A stretch of DNA of 64,000 nucleotides. Source: Subdoligranulum variabile (GTDB lineage Bacteria; Bacillota; Clostridia; Oscillospirales; Ruminococcaceae). The DNA lies in NCBI GenBank assembly GCA_004554775.1, contig SFKI01000003.1, positions 124,001-188,000 of the forward strand, read 5' to 3'. The number at the start of each line of letters is the position of its first letter. Positions within the stretch are counted from its first letter, which is position 1. The position numbers were made by a program, and so were the translations under genes. Shown piece after piece: positions 16,275-24,773 of this stretch. The notes below the pieces were generated by a model. The model had not been told where the DNA came from, did not search any database, and saw nothing but the letters and a program-made list of their open reading frames with translations.

Positions 16275-17468
16275 TTACTCCCTCACGATCAAAAATACCG
16301 GGTTGTTGGCCATCAACAAGTGCAGTCTGCCCGCTGCTTTGGTGCGGCTTACGGCAATCTGCGTGACCTGCGCTGTAAGCCCGTGCGCAGCCAGCGCGGC
16401 GATGGCCTGTTGCAGCGTTTCCAGCGCAATGGCGCTGATGCAAAGCCGCACGCTGGGGTTTGCCGCCAGCACCGCATCAACGATGGCACGTAGATTTCCT
16501 TTGCTGCCGCCGATGAAAACAGCATCCGGTGCGGGCCAGTCGGCCAGCACGGCGGGGGCGGTGCCCTCACACAAGTGCAGGTTTTCGGCAGCAAATTTTA
16601 TCCGGTTCTGGCGGATCAGCTCGCAGGCATCGGCGTCGCATTCTGCCGCCCAGACCTCGCCCTGCGGCGCGGCCAGCGCCATTTCTACGCTGACGCTGCC
16701 GGTGCCCGCGCCCACATCCCACAGCGTATCGCCGGGGCGTACGGCGAGCTTCGCCAGCACGGCGGCGCGCACCTCCTGCTTAGTCATCGGCGTTTTTCCG
16801 CGCAAGAACGCTTCATCCGGCAGGCCGGGCACACGGCGTGAAAGAGCCGGACAAGGCTCGACCAGCAGCACGCTCAGCGCGGCAAATTGCTGCTGCGCCA
16901 GCTCCTGTACCGTGCCCGCCACAAGGCGCTGGTCGTCGGTGCCCAGGTTTTCGCCCACGGTCGCCGCAACCTCGCCGCAGCCGCTTTGCGTGAGTTTTGC
17001 ACAAATGGTGGCGGGCGTTTCTATACCTCCGGTCAGAAAAAACGTCGGTGCATCGGCACCGCACACTGCCGCCGGGGCGCAGGCGCAGCCGTGGGCGGAA
17101 ACAAGCTTCCAGCCCTGCCAAGGGCGGCCCAGTGCCGCCGCCAGCAGCTGCACGCTGGAAAGCCCGGGGTGTACGGTATAGGCCAGGCCCTGGGCATCCA
17201 GCGCGCGGCAAAGCGCCGCCGCGCCGGAGTAAAAGCCAGTGTCACCGCTGTAGGCCACAGCCACCTGCACGGCGGAGGTGGTTTGCAGCAGTGCGCAGAT
17301 TTCCTCGGCCTTATAAAGCAGGGCGCGGTTTCCAGTGCAGCCATCGGGCAGTTTTTCCAGCAGGCGGCGCGCGCCGATGATCAGCCCGGCCCCGCGCAAG
17401 GCGGCAAGCCCCTGCACCGTCAGGCTGCCGGGCGTGCCACTGCCCATGCCGACAAGATCAATTTTCAT
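16275..17468 (-). CDS. cbiET: CbiE-CbiT fusion, cobalt-precorrin-7/-6B methyltransferase (decarboxylating)
   Basis: A 397-aa two-domain protein, equivalent to CobL. Residues 1-210 are a tetrapyrrole methylase domain (VGMGSGTPGSLT, AYSGDTGFYSG), matching CbiE, C5 methylation. Residues about 222-397 are a Rossmann methyltransferase (DVGAGTGSVSVE at 251-262, FIGGSKGNLRAIV), matching CbiT, C15 methylation with decarboxylation. The start at 17468 has GGGAG and an ATGA overlap with cbiJ; the longer upstream frame is a shadow of cbiJ. Confidence 0.95.
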   Translation of the reverse strand: MKIDLVGMGSGTPGSLTVQGLAALRGAGLIIGARRLLEKLPDGCTGNRALLYKAEEICALLQTTSAVQVAVAYSGDTGFYSGAAALCRALDAQGLAYTVHPGLSSVQLLAAALGRPWQGWKLVSAHGCACAPAAVCGADAPTFFLTGGIETPATICAKLTQSGCGEVAATVGENLGTDDQRLVAGTVQELAQQQFAALSVLLVEPCPALSRRVPGLPDEAFLRGKTPMTKQEVRAAVLAKLAVRPGDTLWDVGAGTGSVSVEMALAAPQGEVWAAECDADACELIRQNRIKFAAENLHLCEGTAPAVLADWPAPDAVFIGGSKGNLRAIVDAVLAANPSVRLCISAIALETLQQAIAALAAHGLTAQVTQIAVSRTKAAGRLHLLMANNPVFLIVRE

Positions 17469-18199
17469 AAAAGCTCCCTGCATCGTTGTAAAATGGTTTC
17501 GGCGTTCTCCCCCTGTTCCTCGGGGCGGCGCAATACGATCAGCTGTACGCCGCACCGGGCGGCGGCTTCGGTCTTTTCGGCAAAGCCTCCCGCCGCGCCG
17601 CCGTCCTTTGTGACCATAGCGGCGATCGCAAACTGCCGCAGCAGCGCCACATTTAACTCCAAGGTAAACGGCCCCTGCATCGCAATGATGTTGCGGTGCG
17701 GGATGCCAGCCGCTTCGCAGGCAGTGATGCCCGCCAAGGTCGGCAGCACGCGGGGATAAAGCCGCGCGGGGTCCAGCGCAGCAAAGGCGGGCAGCTCCTT
17801 GGCACCGGTGGCCAGCAAAACGTTGCCCGGTTTTGCCGCGAGGTACGCTGCCGCCTGGGCGGCAGTTTCCAGCACCACACTGCCCGCAGGCAGGTCGCTG
17901 GCGGGGCGCAGCAGGCGGTGATACGCAACGCCCGCCGCCGTGGCTGCGGCACGGATGTTGCGCGTTGCCTCGGTGGCATAGGGGTGGGTGGCATCCACGC
18001 ATAGGGCCGCGCCCTGCAAAAGCGCTGTCATCTCCCCTGCGTCCAGCCGCCCGGCCCGCACGGTAATGCCCGGGGCACAGCCCTGTTCCTCGGCCCCCAG
18101 GTCGGTAGCGACGCAGACGGTGACGTCTGCGCCCAATGCCGCCACGGCGCGGGAAAGCGTGCGCCCCTCGGTCGTGCCGCTGAAAATAACCGCTTTCAT
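17465..18199 (-). CDS. cbiJ: CbiJ, cobalt-precorrin-6A reductase
   Basis: A 244-aa NAD(P)H-dependent reductase. The family N-terminus (IFSGTTEGRTLSRA), VDATHPYATEATRNI in the first half, and MVTKDGGAAGGFAEKTEAA near the end are all present. It sits between cbiH and cbiE-cbiT with 4-nt overlaps at both ends, as expected for the C-ring contraction and reduction steps. Confidence 0.95.
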   Translation of the reverse strand: MKAVIFSGTTEGRTLSRAVAALGADVTVCVATDLGAEEQGCAPGITVRAGRLDAGEMTALLQGAALCVDATHPYATEATRNIRAAATAAGVAYHRLLRPASDLPAGSVVLETAAQAAAYLAAKPGNVLLATGAKELPAFAALDPARLYPRVLPTLAGITACEAAGIPHRNIIAMQGPFTLELNVALLRQFAIAAMVTKDGGAAGGFAEKTEAAARCGVQLIVLRRPEEQGENAETILQRCRELL

Positions 18200-18933
18200 A
18201 CGCCGCGATACCCCCTTGGCGTGACCATTTTTCCGCCCAGTACGCGGGTGGCCGCGTTGCCGATGAACACTGTGGTGAACATGTCCACAGGCGTATTTTC
18301 AAGCTCGGCCAGCGGCAGCAGGCGGGCTGTCTCGCCCGCGCGCCCGATGCTGCGTACGATGCCGCAGACGGTTTGCGGGCCTTTGCCGTTTGCCAGCAAA
18401 ATGTGCACGGCCTTTTGCAGGTAGTCGGCCCGGCCCCTGGACGACGGATTGTACAGCGCTATACTGAAATCCCCTGCCGCCGCACAGGCCAGCCGCTTTT
18501 CGATGACTGCCCACGGTGTCAGCCTGTCAGAAAGGGAGATCACGCAGAAATCATGCGCCAGCGGGGCCCCCAGCACCGCGCCGCCACTGAGCGCCGCTGT
18601 CAACCCGGGTACGATCTCGACCGTGACGGCTGGGTAGCTCTGCGCCAGTTCCAGCAGTGGGCTGGCCATGCCGTATACACCTGCATCGCCGGAGCAGACC
18701 AGTGCCACCGTTTTGCCGCTCTGCGCTGTTTCCAGCGCCCAGCGGCAGCGGTCGATCTCTTTGGTCATGCCGGTGGTGTACACTTCTTTGTCCGGGTACA
18801 GCGGGCGCACAAGGTCGATGTAAACGGTGTAGCCGCACAGCAAGTCGGCGGCCTGCAAGGCGGCCTGGGCCTGGGCGGTCAGAAACCGGGCATTTCCCGG
18901 GCCAAGGCCCACCACGTATACAAGGTTACTCAT
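18196..18933 (-). CDS. cbiH: CbiH, cobalt-precorrin-3B C17-methyltransferase
   Basis: A 245-aa tetrapyrrole methylase of the ring-contraction step. The SAM-site motifs VVGLGPGNARFLT and VCSGDAGVYGMASP, and the C-terminal YNPSSRGRADYLQKA, are typical of CbiH/CobJ. The start (MSNLVYVVG) lies 8 nt inside cbiG; upstream in-frame Met at 18978 lacks a ribosome site. No extra Fe-S domain is fused, unlike some CbiH60 forms. Confidence 0.95.
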   Translation of the reverse strand: MSNLVYVVGLGPGNARFLTAQAQAALQAADLLCGYTVYIDLVRPLYPDKEVYTTGMTKEIDRCRWALETAQSGKTVALVCSGDAGVYGMASPLLELAQSYPAVTVEIVPGLTAALSGGAVLGAPLAHDFCVISLSDRLTPWAVIEKRLACAAAGDFSIALYNPSSRGRADYLQKAVHILLANGKGPQTVCGIVRSIGRAGETARLLPLAELENTPVDMFTTVFIGNAATRVLGGKMVTPRGYRGV

Positions 18934-19930
18934 CGTTGTATCTCCAATCCGGCGCAAAGGGGCGCAAGGCCACAGCAAAGGTCACGCCGTCGTACGCCCA
19001 TTTGTGCGCCCATACCGGCCCGCCTGCCGCCAGCACGGCGGCACGCTCGCACACGTTATCCACACCGGTAACGCTTTGCACAAAATCCGAATGCGCAAAC
19101 TGCCCCGGCGCGGCGCGCAGTGCTTCGGCACTATAAAAGGTAAGGGGCCAGCCCTGCTGCCGGCAGAACACCGCCAGACCGGGCTCGTCTTTTTTTAAAT
19201 CAATGCTCGCGACGGCAATCACGCTTTGCGGGGCCAGCTGCGTTTGTGCGCAAAATCCTGCAAAGGCAGCAGCCAGCCGGGCGGCGGGCGTGCCGCGCTT
19301 ACAGCCGATGCCCAGCACCGCAACGCGCGGGATGATATGCAGTGCGGTTTCGTTTTCCGCCGGGGTCAGCGTCAGGGCAAAATCAGCAGCCGCAGCATCC
19401 GCAGCCGGTTCCACCCCTGCGGGCGGCGTGCCCTGTATGGGCCAGTGGCTGGCAAAATACACGGTGCGGCCCGCCAGCAGTGCGCCGCTTACCGCCTTGA
19501 TGCGCCCCGGCTCGGCCACCGTGCAGTGCTGGCGCTTGGCCCATTCATCCACGGCAAACACGCCGTTTGCATCGGTGGCGGTGGTGATGACCGGCACCGC
19601 GCCGCACACTTTTGCCAGCCGCCGGGCCAGGGCGTTGGCCCCGCCCAGATGGCCGGACAGCAGCGGCACCGCAAAACGGCCGCATTCATCCAGCACCACG
19701 ACGGCGGGGTCCGCCGCCTTGCTGCGGCAGTGCGGCGTAATGGCCCGCACTGCAATGCCCACCGCGCCCACAAAAACAAGGGCATCGGCATCGGCAAACT
19801 GGGCGGCGGTCCAATCGGCCAGCGTTGTGCCGTTTTCGCCGCAGCGGGTCACAGTGCCTGGGCAGTCAGCAGCCAGCTTGTGCGCCAGCGCCAGCCCTTT
19901 GGCGGTAAAGGCAAGATACGCGCAGGTCAT
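18926..19930 (-). CDS. cbiG: CbiG, cobalt-precorrin-5A hydrolase
   Basis: A 334-aa protein that opens the lactone ring and releases acetaldehyde in the anaerobic route. The N-terminal and central regions include FVGAVGIAVRAI and VLDECGRFAVPLLSGHLGGANALAR, the CbiG signature. The C-terminal domain begins at about residue 205 with VLGIGCKRGTP and contains IDLKKDEPGL. It overlaps cbiF by 4 nt and cbiH by 8 nt. Confidence 0.95.
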   Translation of the reverse strand: MTCAYLAFTAKGLALAHKLAADCPGTVTRCGENGTTLADWTAAQFADADALVFVGAVGIAVRAITPHCRSKAADPAVVVLDECGRFAVPLLSGHLGGANALARRLAKVCGAVPVITTATDANGVFAVDEWAKRQHCTVAEPGRIKAVSGALLAGRTVYFASHWPIQGTPPAGVEPAADAAAADFALTLTPAENETALHIIPRVAVLGIGCKRGTPAARLAAAFAGFCAQTQLAPQSVIAVASIDLKKDEPGLAVFCRQQGWPLTFYSAEALRAAPGQFAHSDFVQSVTGVDNVCERAAVLAAGGPVWAHKWAYDGVTFAVALRPFAPDWRYNDE

Positions 19931-20685
19931 TGCGGCGCTCCTTTGCGGTACTCAGTGGTAAAAGCAGGGTCGTAGAGCTTGCTGCGGTCGTACTGCGCGG
20001 CCAAAAAGTTCCCCACTACGATCAGCGCAGTTTTGGTAATGCCCGCCGCGCGGGTGCTTTCTGCCAGGGTGCCCACGGTGCAGTGCACGGTTTTTTGCTC
20101 TGGCCAGGTGGCCTTGTACACCACCGCCGCCGGGGTCGCCGCCGTGTAGGCTCCCTGCAAAAGCGCGGCCTGCACCTTATCAATAAGGCCGATGGATAGG
20201 AAAATCACCATCGTAGCTCCATGCCCGGCCAGGCTGGCAAGGCGCTCGCCCTCGGGCACGGGGGTGCGGCCCTCCATCCGGGTGATAATGACGGTCTGGC
20301 TCACGCCGGGCAAGGTGTATTCGGCGCTCAGCACCGCAGCGGCCCCGCAAAAGCTGGATACTCCGGGCGTATCATCGTAGGGGATGCCGTCAGCGTCGAG
20401 GGCATCCATCTGCTCCCGAATCGCGCCGTACAGGCAGGGGTCGCCGGTGTGCAGCCGCACGGTAGTTTTGCGGGCGGCTTCGTTTTGGCGCATTACGGCA
20501 AGCACCTGTTCCAGCGTCATTTCAGCGCTGTTATAAATAGTGCAGTCTGCCTTGGCCAGCCCCAGCAGGGCCGGGTTGACCAAGCTGCCCGCGTAGATGA
20601 TGCAGTCCGCCGCTTGCAGCAGGGCCGCACCGCGCCGGGTGATAAGATCCGGTGCGCCGGGGCCTGCCCCTACAAAATGTACCAT
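19927..20685 (-). CDS. cbiF: CbiF, cobalt-precorrin-4 C11-methyltransferase
   Basis: A 252-aa tetrapyrrole methylase: VGAGPGAPDLIT at the N-terminus, YAGSLVNP and RLHTGDPCLYGAIREQ, and the ITRMEGRTPVPEGE segment specific to CbiF/CobM. The start at 20685 follows the cbiD stop by one base. The longer frame upstream is a shadow of cbiD. Confidence 0.95.
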   Translation of the reverse strand: MVHFVGAGPGAPDLITRRGAALLQAADCIIYAGSLVNPALLGLAKADCTIYNSAEMTLEQVLAVMRQNEAARKTTVRLHTGDPCLYGAIREQMDALDADGIPYDDTPGVSSFCGAAAVLSAEYTLPGVSQTVIITRMEGRTPVPEGERLASLAGHGATMVIFLSIGLIDKVQAALLQGAYTAATPAAVVYKATWPEQKTVHCTVGTLAESTRAAGITKTALIVVGNFLAAQYDRSKLYDPAFTTEYRKGAPQ

Positions 20686-20686
20686 G

Positions 20687-22597
20687 TCAGTTTCCTTTCC
20701 AGCTTTGCAGCAGTATTTTGGCCTGCGTGGTCTGCCCCAGCGGGCCGCTTTGGTTGGAGAAAAGCACCGCCCCGACTGTGAACGCCCCCGCCACACGGCG
20801 GTCCAGATGTAATTGCACAGCTTGCAGCAGGCTTGCCATGACCGTTATTTTTAACCCGGCAGCGTCCAGAATATCCAGGCAGGTGTCAGTCGTGGCGGCG
20901 TCCATCAAAGCGCGGCAGGTGACGGTATCCGCCCCACAGAGCGCTGCATGGGCACAGAACAGTTCAGTGCGGCAATCCGCCTGTTTGGAGTGGGTGTTCA
21001 TGATGCCGCCCGCCAGCTTGACGAGCTTGCCGACATGGCCGACGAGCAGCACTTCCCCAAACTGTTCTGCCGCGGCCATATCCAGCGCTTCCCCGATGAA
21101 ATTGGAGATTTTCACGATGGGAATTTCATGCAGTTCCGGGTAATGGGCAGCCAGATAGTCCAGCCCGTAGTTGCCGGGGGCCAAGATCAGGCGGCGGCTT
21201 TGCAGTGCGGCCTGGTGGATCTCGAGCTGCAGTGAGTCGAGCAGCGCCTGCTGGCTCATCGGCTCAACAATGCCGCTGGTGCCCAGCACGGACAGCCCGC
21301 CCACAACCCCGAGGTGCGGGTTAAAGGTGCGCTTGGCGGCATCCTCTCCGCCCTCGATGCGGATGACGACCGCGAAGCCGCCGCTGTATCCGGCGGTCTC
21401 GGCTTCTTTTAGCAGTGCTTCGGTAATCATCTGGCGCGGCACATGGTTGATGGCCGCCGCGCCCACGGGCTGGTCCAGCCCCGGCTTGGTCACACGGCCC
21501 ACGCCCGTGCCGCCGTCGATGGTGACGGTGCGCGGTGCATCCGCCAGCAGAGTCACAGCGGCAACGACCGGCAGGCCGGTGGTGGCATCGACGTCGTCAC
21601 CGCCATCCTTGACGATGGCGCACTCGGCAGTCGTTTTGCTGCGCAGGCGGCAGAATTGCGGGGCGACCTCGACCACAATGCCTTTGGGTGTGCGCAGGCC
21701 AACGGTTTCAGGCGCGCGGCCGGTCAGCAGCAGGCGGGCCGCTCCTGCTGCGCCCAGTGCCGCGCAGGTGCCGGTAGTGTAGCCGCAGCGCAGCAGCTTT
21801 TGCCCGCTGCGGATGTAGTGTTCAAATTTGGGCTTAGGCTTCGCTTCCGCATCACCGAACAGGGCAGCGTACTGCACCGCCGTTAAGTCAAACAGCTGGC
21901 AGATGTTTTCCCGGGTAAAGGCTTCTTGCGGCGTAAGCACGCCCGAAACGCCCTGCGGTGCCACGCAGACGACCGCATCCGCCAGCTTTTGCGCCAGTTC
22001 CAGCTCGTGCAGGGTCACGATGATGGCAACGTTTTTCTCGTGCGCCAGCGTTTGCAGAATGCCCATCAGCTCGGCCTTGCCTTTTACATCCAAAAAAGAC
22101 GTTGGCTCGTCCAGCAGCAAAATTTCCGGCTGTTGGCAAACAGCCCTGGCCAGCAGCACACGCTGACGCTGGCCGTCGCTGATTTTGGTAAAATCCCGGT
22201 CGGCAAGGGCTTCGGCCTGCACCAGAGTCAGGGCTTCGTGCACGGCGCGGCGATCGGCATCGGACAAAATACCCAGCCGTCCGGTGTAGGGGTAGCGCCC
22301 GGCGGCGGCCACATCAAAGCAGGTCGCCAGTTCGGTGCGTGCCGTGTGGGGCAGCATCAGCGCCAGCTTGCGTGAGCGCGCATGGGGTGTGTAGGCCGTC
22401 AGCGTTTGGCCGTCCAGCAGCACCGCGCCGCCCTGCGCCGTCAGATGCCCGGCCAGCGTTTTTAATAAGGTCGACTTGCCAGCGCCGTTGGGGCCGATGA
22501 GCGCCAGAACTTTGCCGCGCTCGGCCCGCAAGGCAATATCCCGCAAAAGCGGCGTACCGTAGCCGATGGCAAGGTCTTGTGTTTCGCAATAGCTCAT
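20687..22597 (-). CDS. cbiD: Fusion of a BtuD/FepC-type ABC ATPase and CbiD
   Basis: A 636-aa protein with two complete enzymes in one frame. Residues 1-255 are an ABC ATPase of the iron-siderophore/B12 importer class: Walker A GPNGAGKST (35-43), a divergent signature ISDGQRQRV near 139-147, Walker B ILLLDEP (159-165) and an H-loop His. Residues about 261-636 are CbiD, cobalt-precorrin-5B C1-methyltransferase: CGYTTGTCAALGA, GGTGVGRVTKPGL, EPMSQQAL and GHVGKLVKLAGG. The linker (EAKPKPKFEH) is short. No ribosome site or start lies at the join, and the open frame spans it. The gene overlaps the permease stop (ATGA). The fusion ties transport ATPase and corrin enzyme at equal dose. Confidence 0.9.
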   Translation of the reverse strand: MSYCETQDLAIGYGTPLLRDIALRAERGKVLALIGPNGAGKSTLLKTLAGHLTAQGGAVLLDGQTLTAYTPHARSRKLALMLPHTARTELATCFDVAAAGRYPYTGRLGILSDADRRAVHEALTLVQAEALADRDFTKISDGQRQRVLLARAVCQQPEILLLDEPTSFLDVKGKAELMGILQTLAHEKNVAIIVTLHELELAQKLADAVVCVAPQGVSGVLTPQEAFTRENICQLFDLTAVQYAALFGDAEAKPKPKFEHYIRSGQKLLRCGYTTGTCAALGAAGAARLLLTGRAPETVGLRTPKGIVVEVAPQFCRLRSKTTAECAIVKDGGDDVDATTGLPVVAAVTLLADAPRTVTIDGGTGVGRVTKPGLDQPVGAAAINHVPRQMITEALLKEAETAGYSGGFAVVIRIEGGEDAAKRTFNPHLGVVGGLSVLGTSGIVEPMSQQALLDSLQLEIHQAALQSRRLILAPGNYGLDYLAAHYPELHEIPIVKISNFIGEALDMAAAEQFGEVLLVGHVGKLVKLAGGIMNTHSKQADCRTELFCAHAALCGADTVTCRALMDAATTDTCLDILDAAGLKITVMASLLQAVQLHLDRRVAGAFTVGAVLFSNQSGPLGQTTQAKILLQSWKGN

Positions 22598-23613
22598 GCT
22601 GTGCCCTCCCCGCTGTGGCGGCGCACCAACAGCCAAATGACCACCGGCGCACCAAAGACCGCCGTGACCGAACTGATGGAAAGTTCCGTCGGCGCAAACA
22701 GGCTGCGGGCAATCAGGTCGCACAGCAGGCAGAACGCTGCCCCGCACAGCACGCAGCCCGGCAGCACATGCAGCGGCTTGGCGCTGCCCAGTGCCTGCTT
22801 GACCAAGTGCGGCACCGCGATGCCGACAAAGGAGATCGGCCCCGCAAAGGCCGTGACACAGGCAGCCAGCAGGCTGGACAGCAGCACCAGCAGCATCGAA
22901 AAGCTGCGCACCGATACGCCCACGCTCTGCGCGTAGGCCTCCCCCATCTGGTAGGCGGCCATGGGCTTGGAGAGCAGAAACGCCGCCGTTAGGCACGGCA
23001 GTACAATGACCGCCGCTGTGCCCACGTTGCCCCAGGTCATGCCGGAAAAGCTGCCCATCGACCAGTTGTGCAGGTTCACGATGTTGGAATCCTGCGCAAA
23101 GGCCACGACAATATCGGTGACGGCTGAGCAGATGTAGCCGATCATGACACCGCAGATGACAAGGATGCTCATCCGCTGCACGCGGCGCGCCACAGCCAGC
23201 ACAAACAGCATGGCGGCCATAGCCCCGGCAAAGGCGGCTAAAATCAGCGTGAACGAGTTTGTCAGCAGACCGCGGTTTAAAAACACGACCATCGTCAGCG
23301 CCACAGCCAGCTTGGCCCCGCTGGAAATACCCATGACGAACGGCCCCGCGATAGGGTTGGCAAAAAAGGTTTGCAGCAGATACCCGGCCGCAGACAGCGC
23401 CGCGCCCAGCAGCACGACCATGACGGCACGCGGCAGGCGTAGCTGCAGCAGGATGTTGCTGGCCAGCACATCCTGTCCGCGGCCCAGCAACGCACGGACC
23501 ACAGCGGCAGGAGAGAGCGCCACACTGCCCCAGAACAGGTTGAGCGCAAACAGCACCCCCAGGGCCGCCGCCATGGCGAGATATGCAATTGTCAGGCGTT
23601 TTTTGGTGTGCAT
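22594..23613 (-). CDS. BtuC/FecCD-family ABC permease
   Basis: A 339-aa polytopic permease with about ten helices of the FecCD/BtuC family, importing cobalamin, cobinamide, heme or ferric chelates. Typical segments are LRLPRAVMVVLLGAALSAAG, NPIAGPFVMGISSGAKLAV and GPISFVGIAVPHL. The start at 23613 has AAGGAA seven bases upstream; an ATG at 23655 overlapping the previous stop would add 14 residues but lacks a ribosome site. Within a riboswitch-controlled cobalamin operon, a corrinoid or cobalt-tetrapyrrole substrate is the best inference. Confidence 0.88.
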   Translation of the reverse strand: MHTKKRLTIAYLAMAAALGVLFALNLFWGSVALSPAAVVRALLGRGQDVLASNILLQLRLPRAVMVVLLGAALSAAGYLLQTFFANPIAGPFVMGISSGAKLAVALTMVVFLNRGLLTNSFTLILAAFAGAMAAMLFVLAVARRVQRMSILVICGVMIGYICSAVTDIVVAFAQDSNIVNLHNWSMGSFSGMTWGNVGTAAVIVLPCLTAAFLLSKPMAAYQMGEAYAQSVGVSVRSFSMLLVLLSSLLAACVTAFAGPISFVGIAVPHLVKQALGSAKPLHVLPGCVLCGAAFCLLCDLIARSLFAPTELSISSVTAVFGAPVVIWLLVRRHSGEGTA

Positions 23614-23654
23614 GGTGGGTTTCCTTGTATGTTCGCTGTCTGTAGGGGCGGACA

Positions 23655-24773
23655 TCAACGTATTTTCGTCAAAAATCTCAATTCACTATCCTCGGGCGTG
23701 CCCTCGGTAAAAACCTTGTTCATATCCAAAATCAAATCAGGCAGTTCCATGCTTTGCTGGAAAAGGCTTTGCGCGGTACACCAGACATTGCCCTGCTGCA
23801 CGGCTTTGCACTGCGCGAGCAGGGGGCACTTGGCAAGCAGTTCGTCCATAGTGCGGATCTCGCCCTCGATCGTGCTGTTGTAGATCAGCACGTCGGCGTC
23901 TTTGGCCCCGGCGTAGAAATCCTCGAGTGAGATGTTGACCGTAGCCAGATTATTGCCGCTGTCGGTCAGATCGGCAAAAACATACTCGCCGCCTGCCATC
24001 TTGATCATCTTGGCGACGTAATCGCCGCCCTTGCGCACGGTAGCCAGATTGTTGGAAGCAATAGAGAAAAACGCCGCCATTTTGCCGGTGGACGGTTCCT
24101 GTTCCAGCGGCGCGACGCGTTGTACGGCATCGTCAAAAAGCTGCTCGGCTTCGTCGGTCTTGCCCAGCAGCACGCCGTACAGCTTGACCCATTCCATCCG
24201 CGCCAGCGGGCCGCTCTCGTAGCTCGAACGCTCGACCAACACCGGCACGCCGAATTTTTCCAGCTGTTCCTTGACCTCGGGCGTGTGGTAGATCATCGTG
24301 TTTTCGATGGCAAGGCCGCAGTCTGCTGCCAGAATCGTTTCATAATCGGGCGCGCTGTACTTGCCCGCGTAGGCGATCTGCCCGCTTTCCATTGCCGCTT
24401 TGGCTTCGTTCAAATACCAGTTTTCGGCGCGCGTGCCGGAAAGTGCCACGGCATCCAGCCCACCCAGGCTGATGATGGGGTCCATCGCCGAGGAAGAGAC
24501 CAGATAAATATTCTCGATGGGCTGCTGCAACACGGTAATGTCCGCGTCCAGCGCATCCGGCACCGCAGCCCCCTCGGGTAAGACGAGATACCGCGCGCCG
24601 TCGATGGTGACAAGGTCATACCCGCCCGCGCACTCGTCGATGGTGAACTGCTGAGCGTATTGCAGGGGGTATCGCCCCGTGACGGTCAGCGGTTCCGCCT
24701 TGGCGTCCGCTGGCCGGGCCGCACACCCGGCCAGCAGCAGCGCAGGCAGAGCTGCACACAAAAGCCGCTTCAT
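23655..24773 (-). CDS. BtuF/FecB-like substrate-binding lipoprotein
   Basis: A 372-aa lipoprotein: signal peptide with lipobox LLAGC (Cys17), then a periplasmic-binding fold of the BtuF/FhuD class with the long central helix and two lobes. It carries Gly- and Asp-rich contacts such as GGEYVFADLTDSGNN, common in clostridial iron/corrinoid binding proteins. It is the partner of the permease and the fused ATPase. The sequence alone does not give the ligand; the B12 riboswitch upstream favours a corrinoid or precursor. ATGA overlap with the preceding lipoprotein gene. Confidence 0.85.
   Translation of the reverse strand: MKRLLCAALPALLLAGCAARPADAKAEPLTVTGRYPLQYAQQFTIDECAGGYDLVTIDGARYLVLPEGAAVPDALDADITVLQQPIENIYLVSSSAMDPIISLGGLDAVALSGTRAENWYLNEAKAAMESGQIAYAGKYSAPDYETILAADCGLAIENTMIYHTPEVKEQLEKFGVPVLVERSSYESGPLARMEWVKLYGVLLGKTDEAEQLFDDAVQRVAPLEQEPSTGKMAAFFSIASNNLATVRKGGDYVAKMIKMAGGEYVFADLTDSGNNLATVNISLEDFYAGAKDADVLIYNSTIEGEIRTMDELLAKCPLLAQCKAVQQGNVWCTAQSLFQQSMELPDLILDMNKVFTEGTPEDSELRFLTKIR

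Noticed and set aside
16275..18302. A 675-aa start for CbiE-CbiT
   Set aside because: The N-terminal 278 residues are the wrong frame of cbiJ and cbiH. ATG at 17468 has a ribosome site and a family-type N-terminus.
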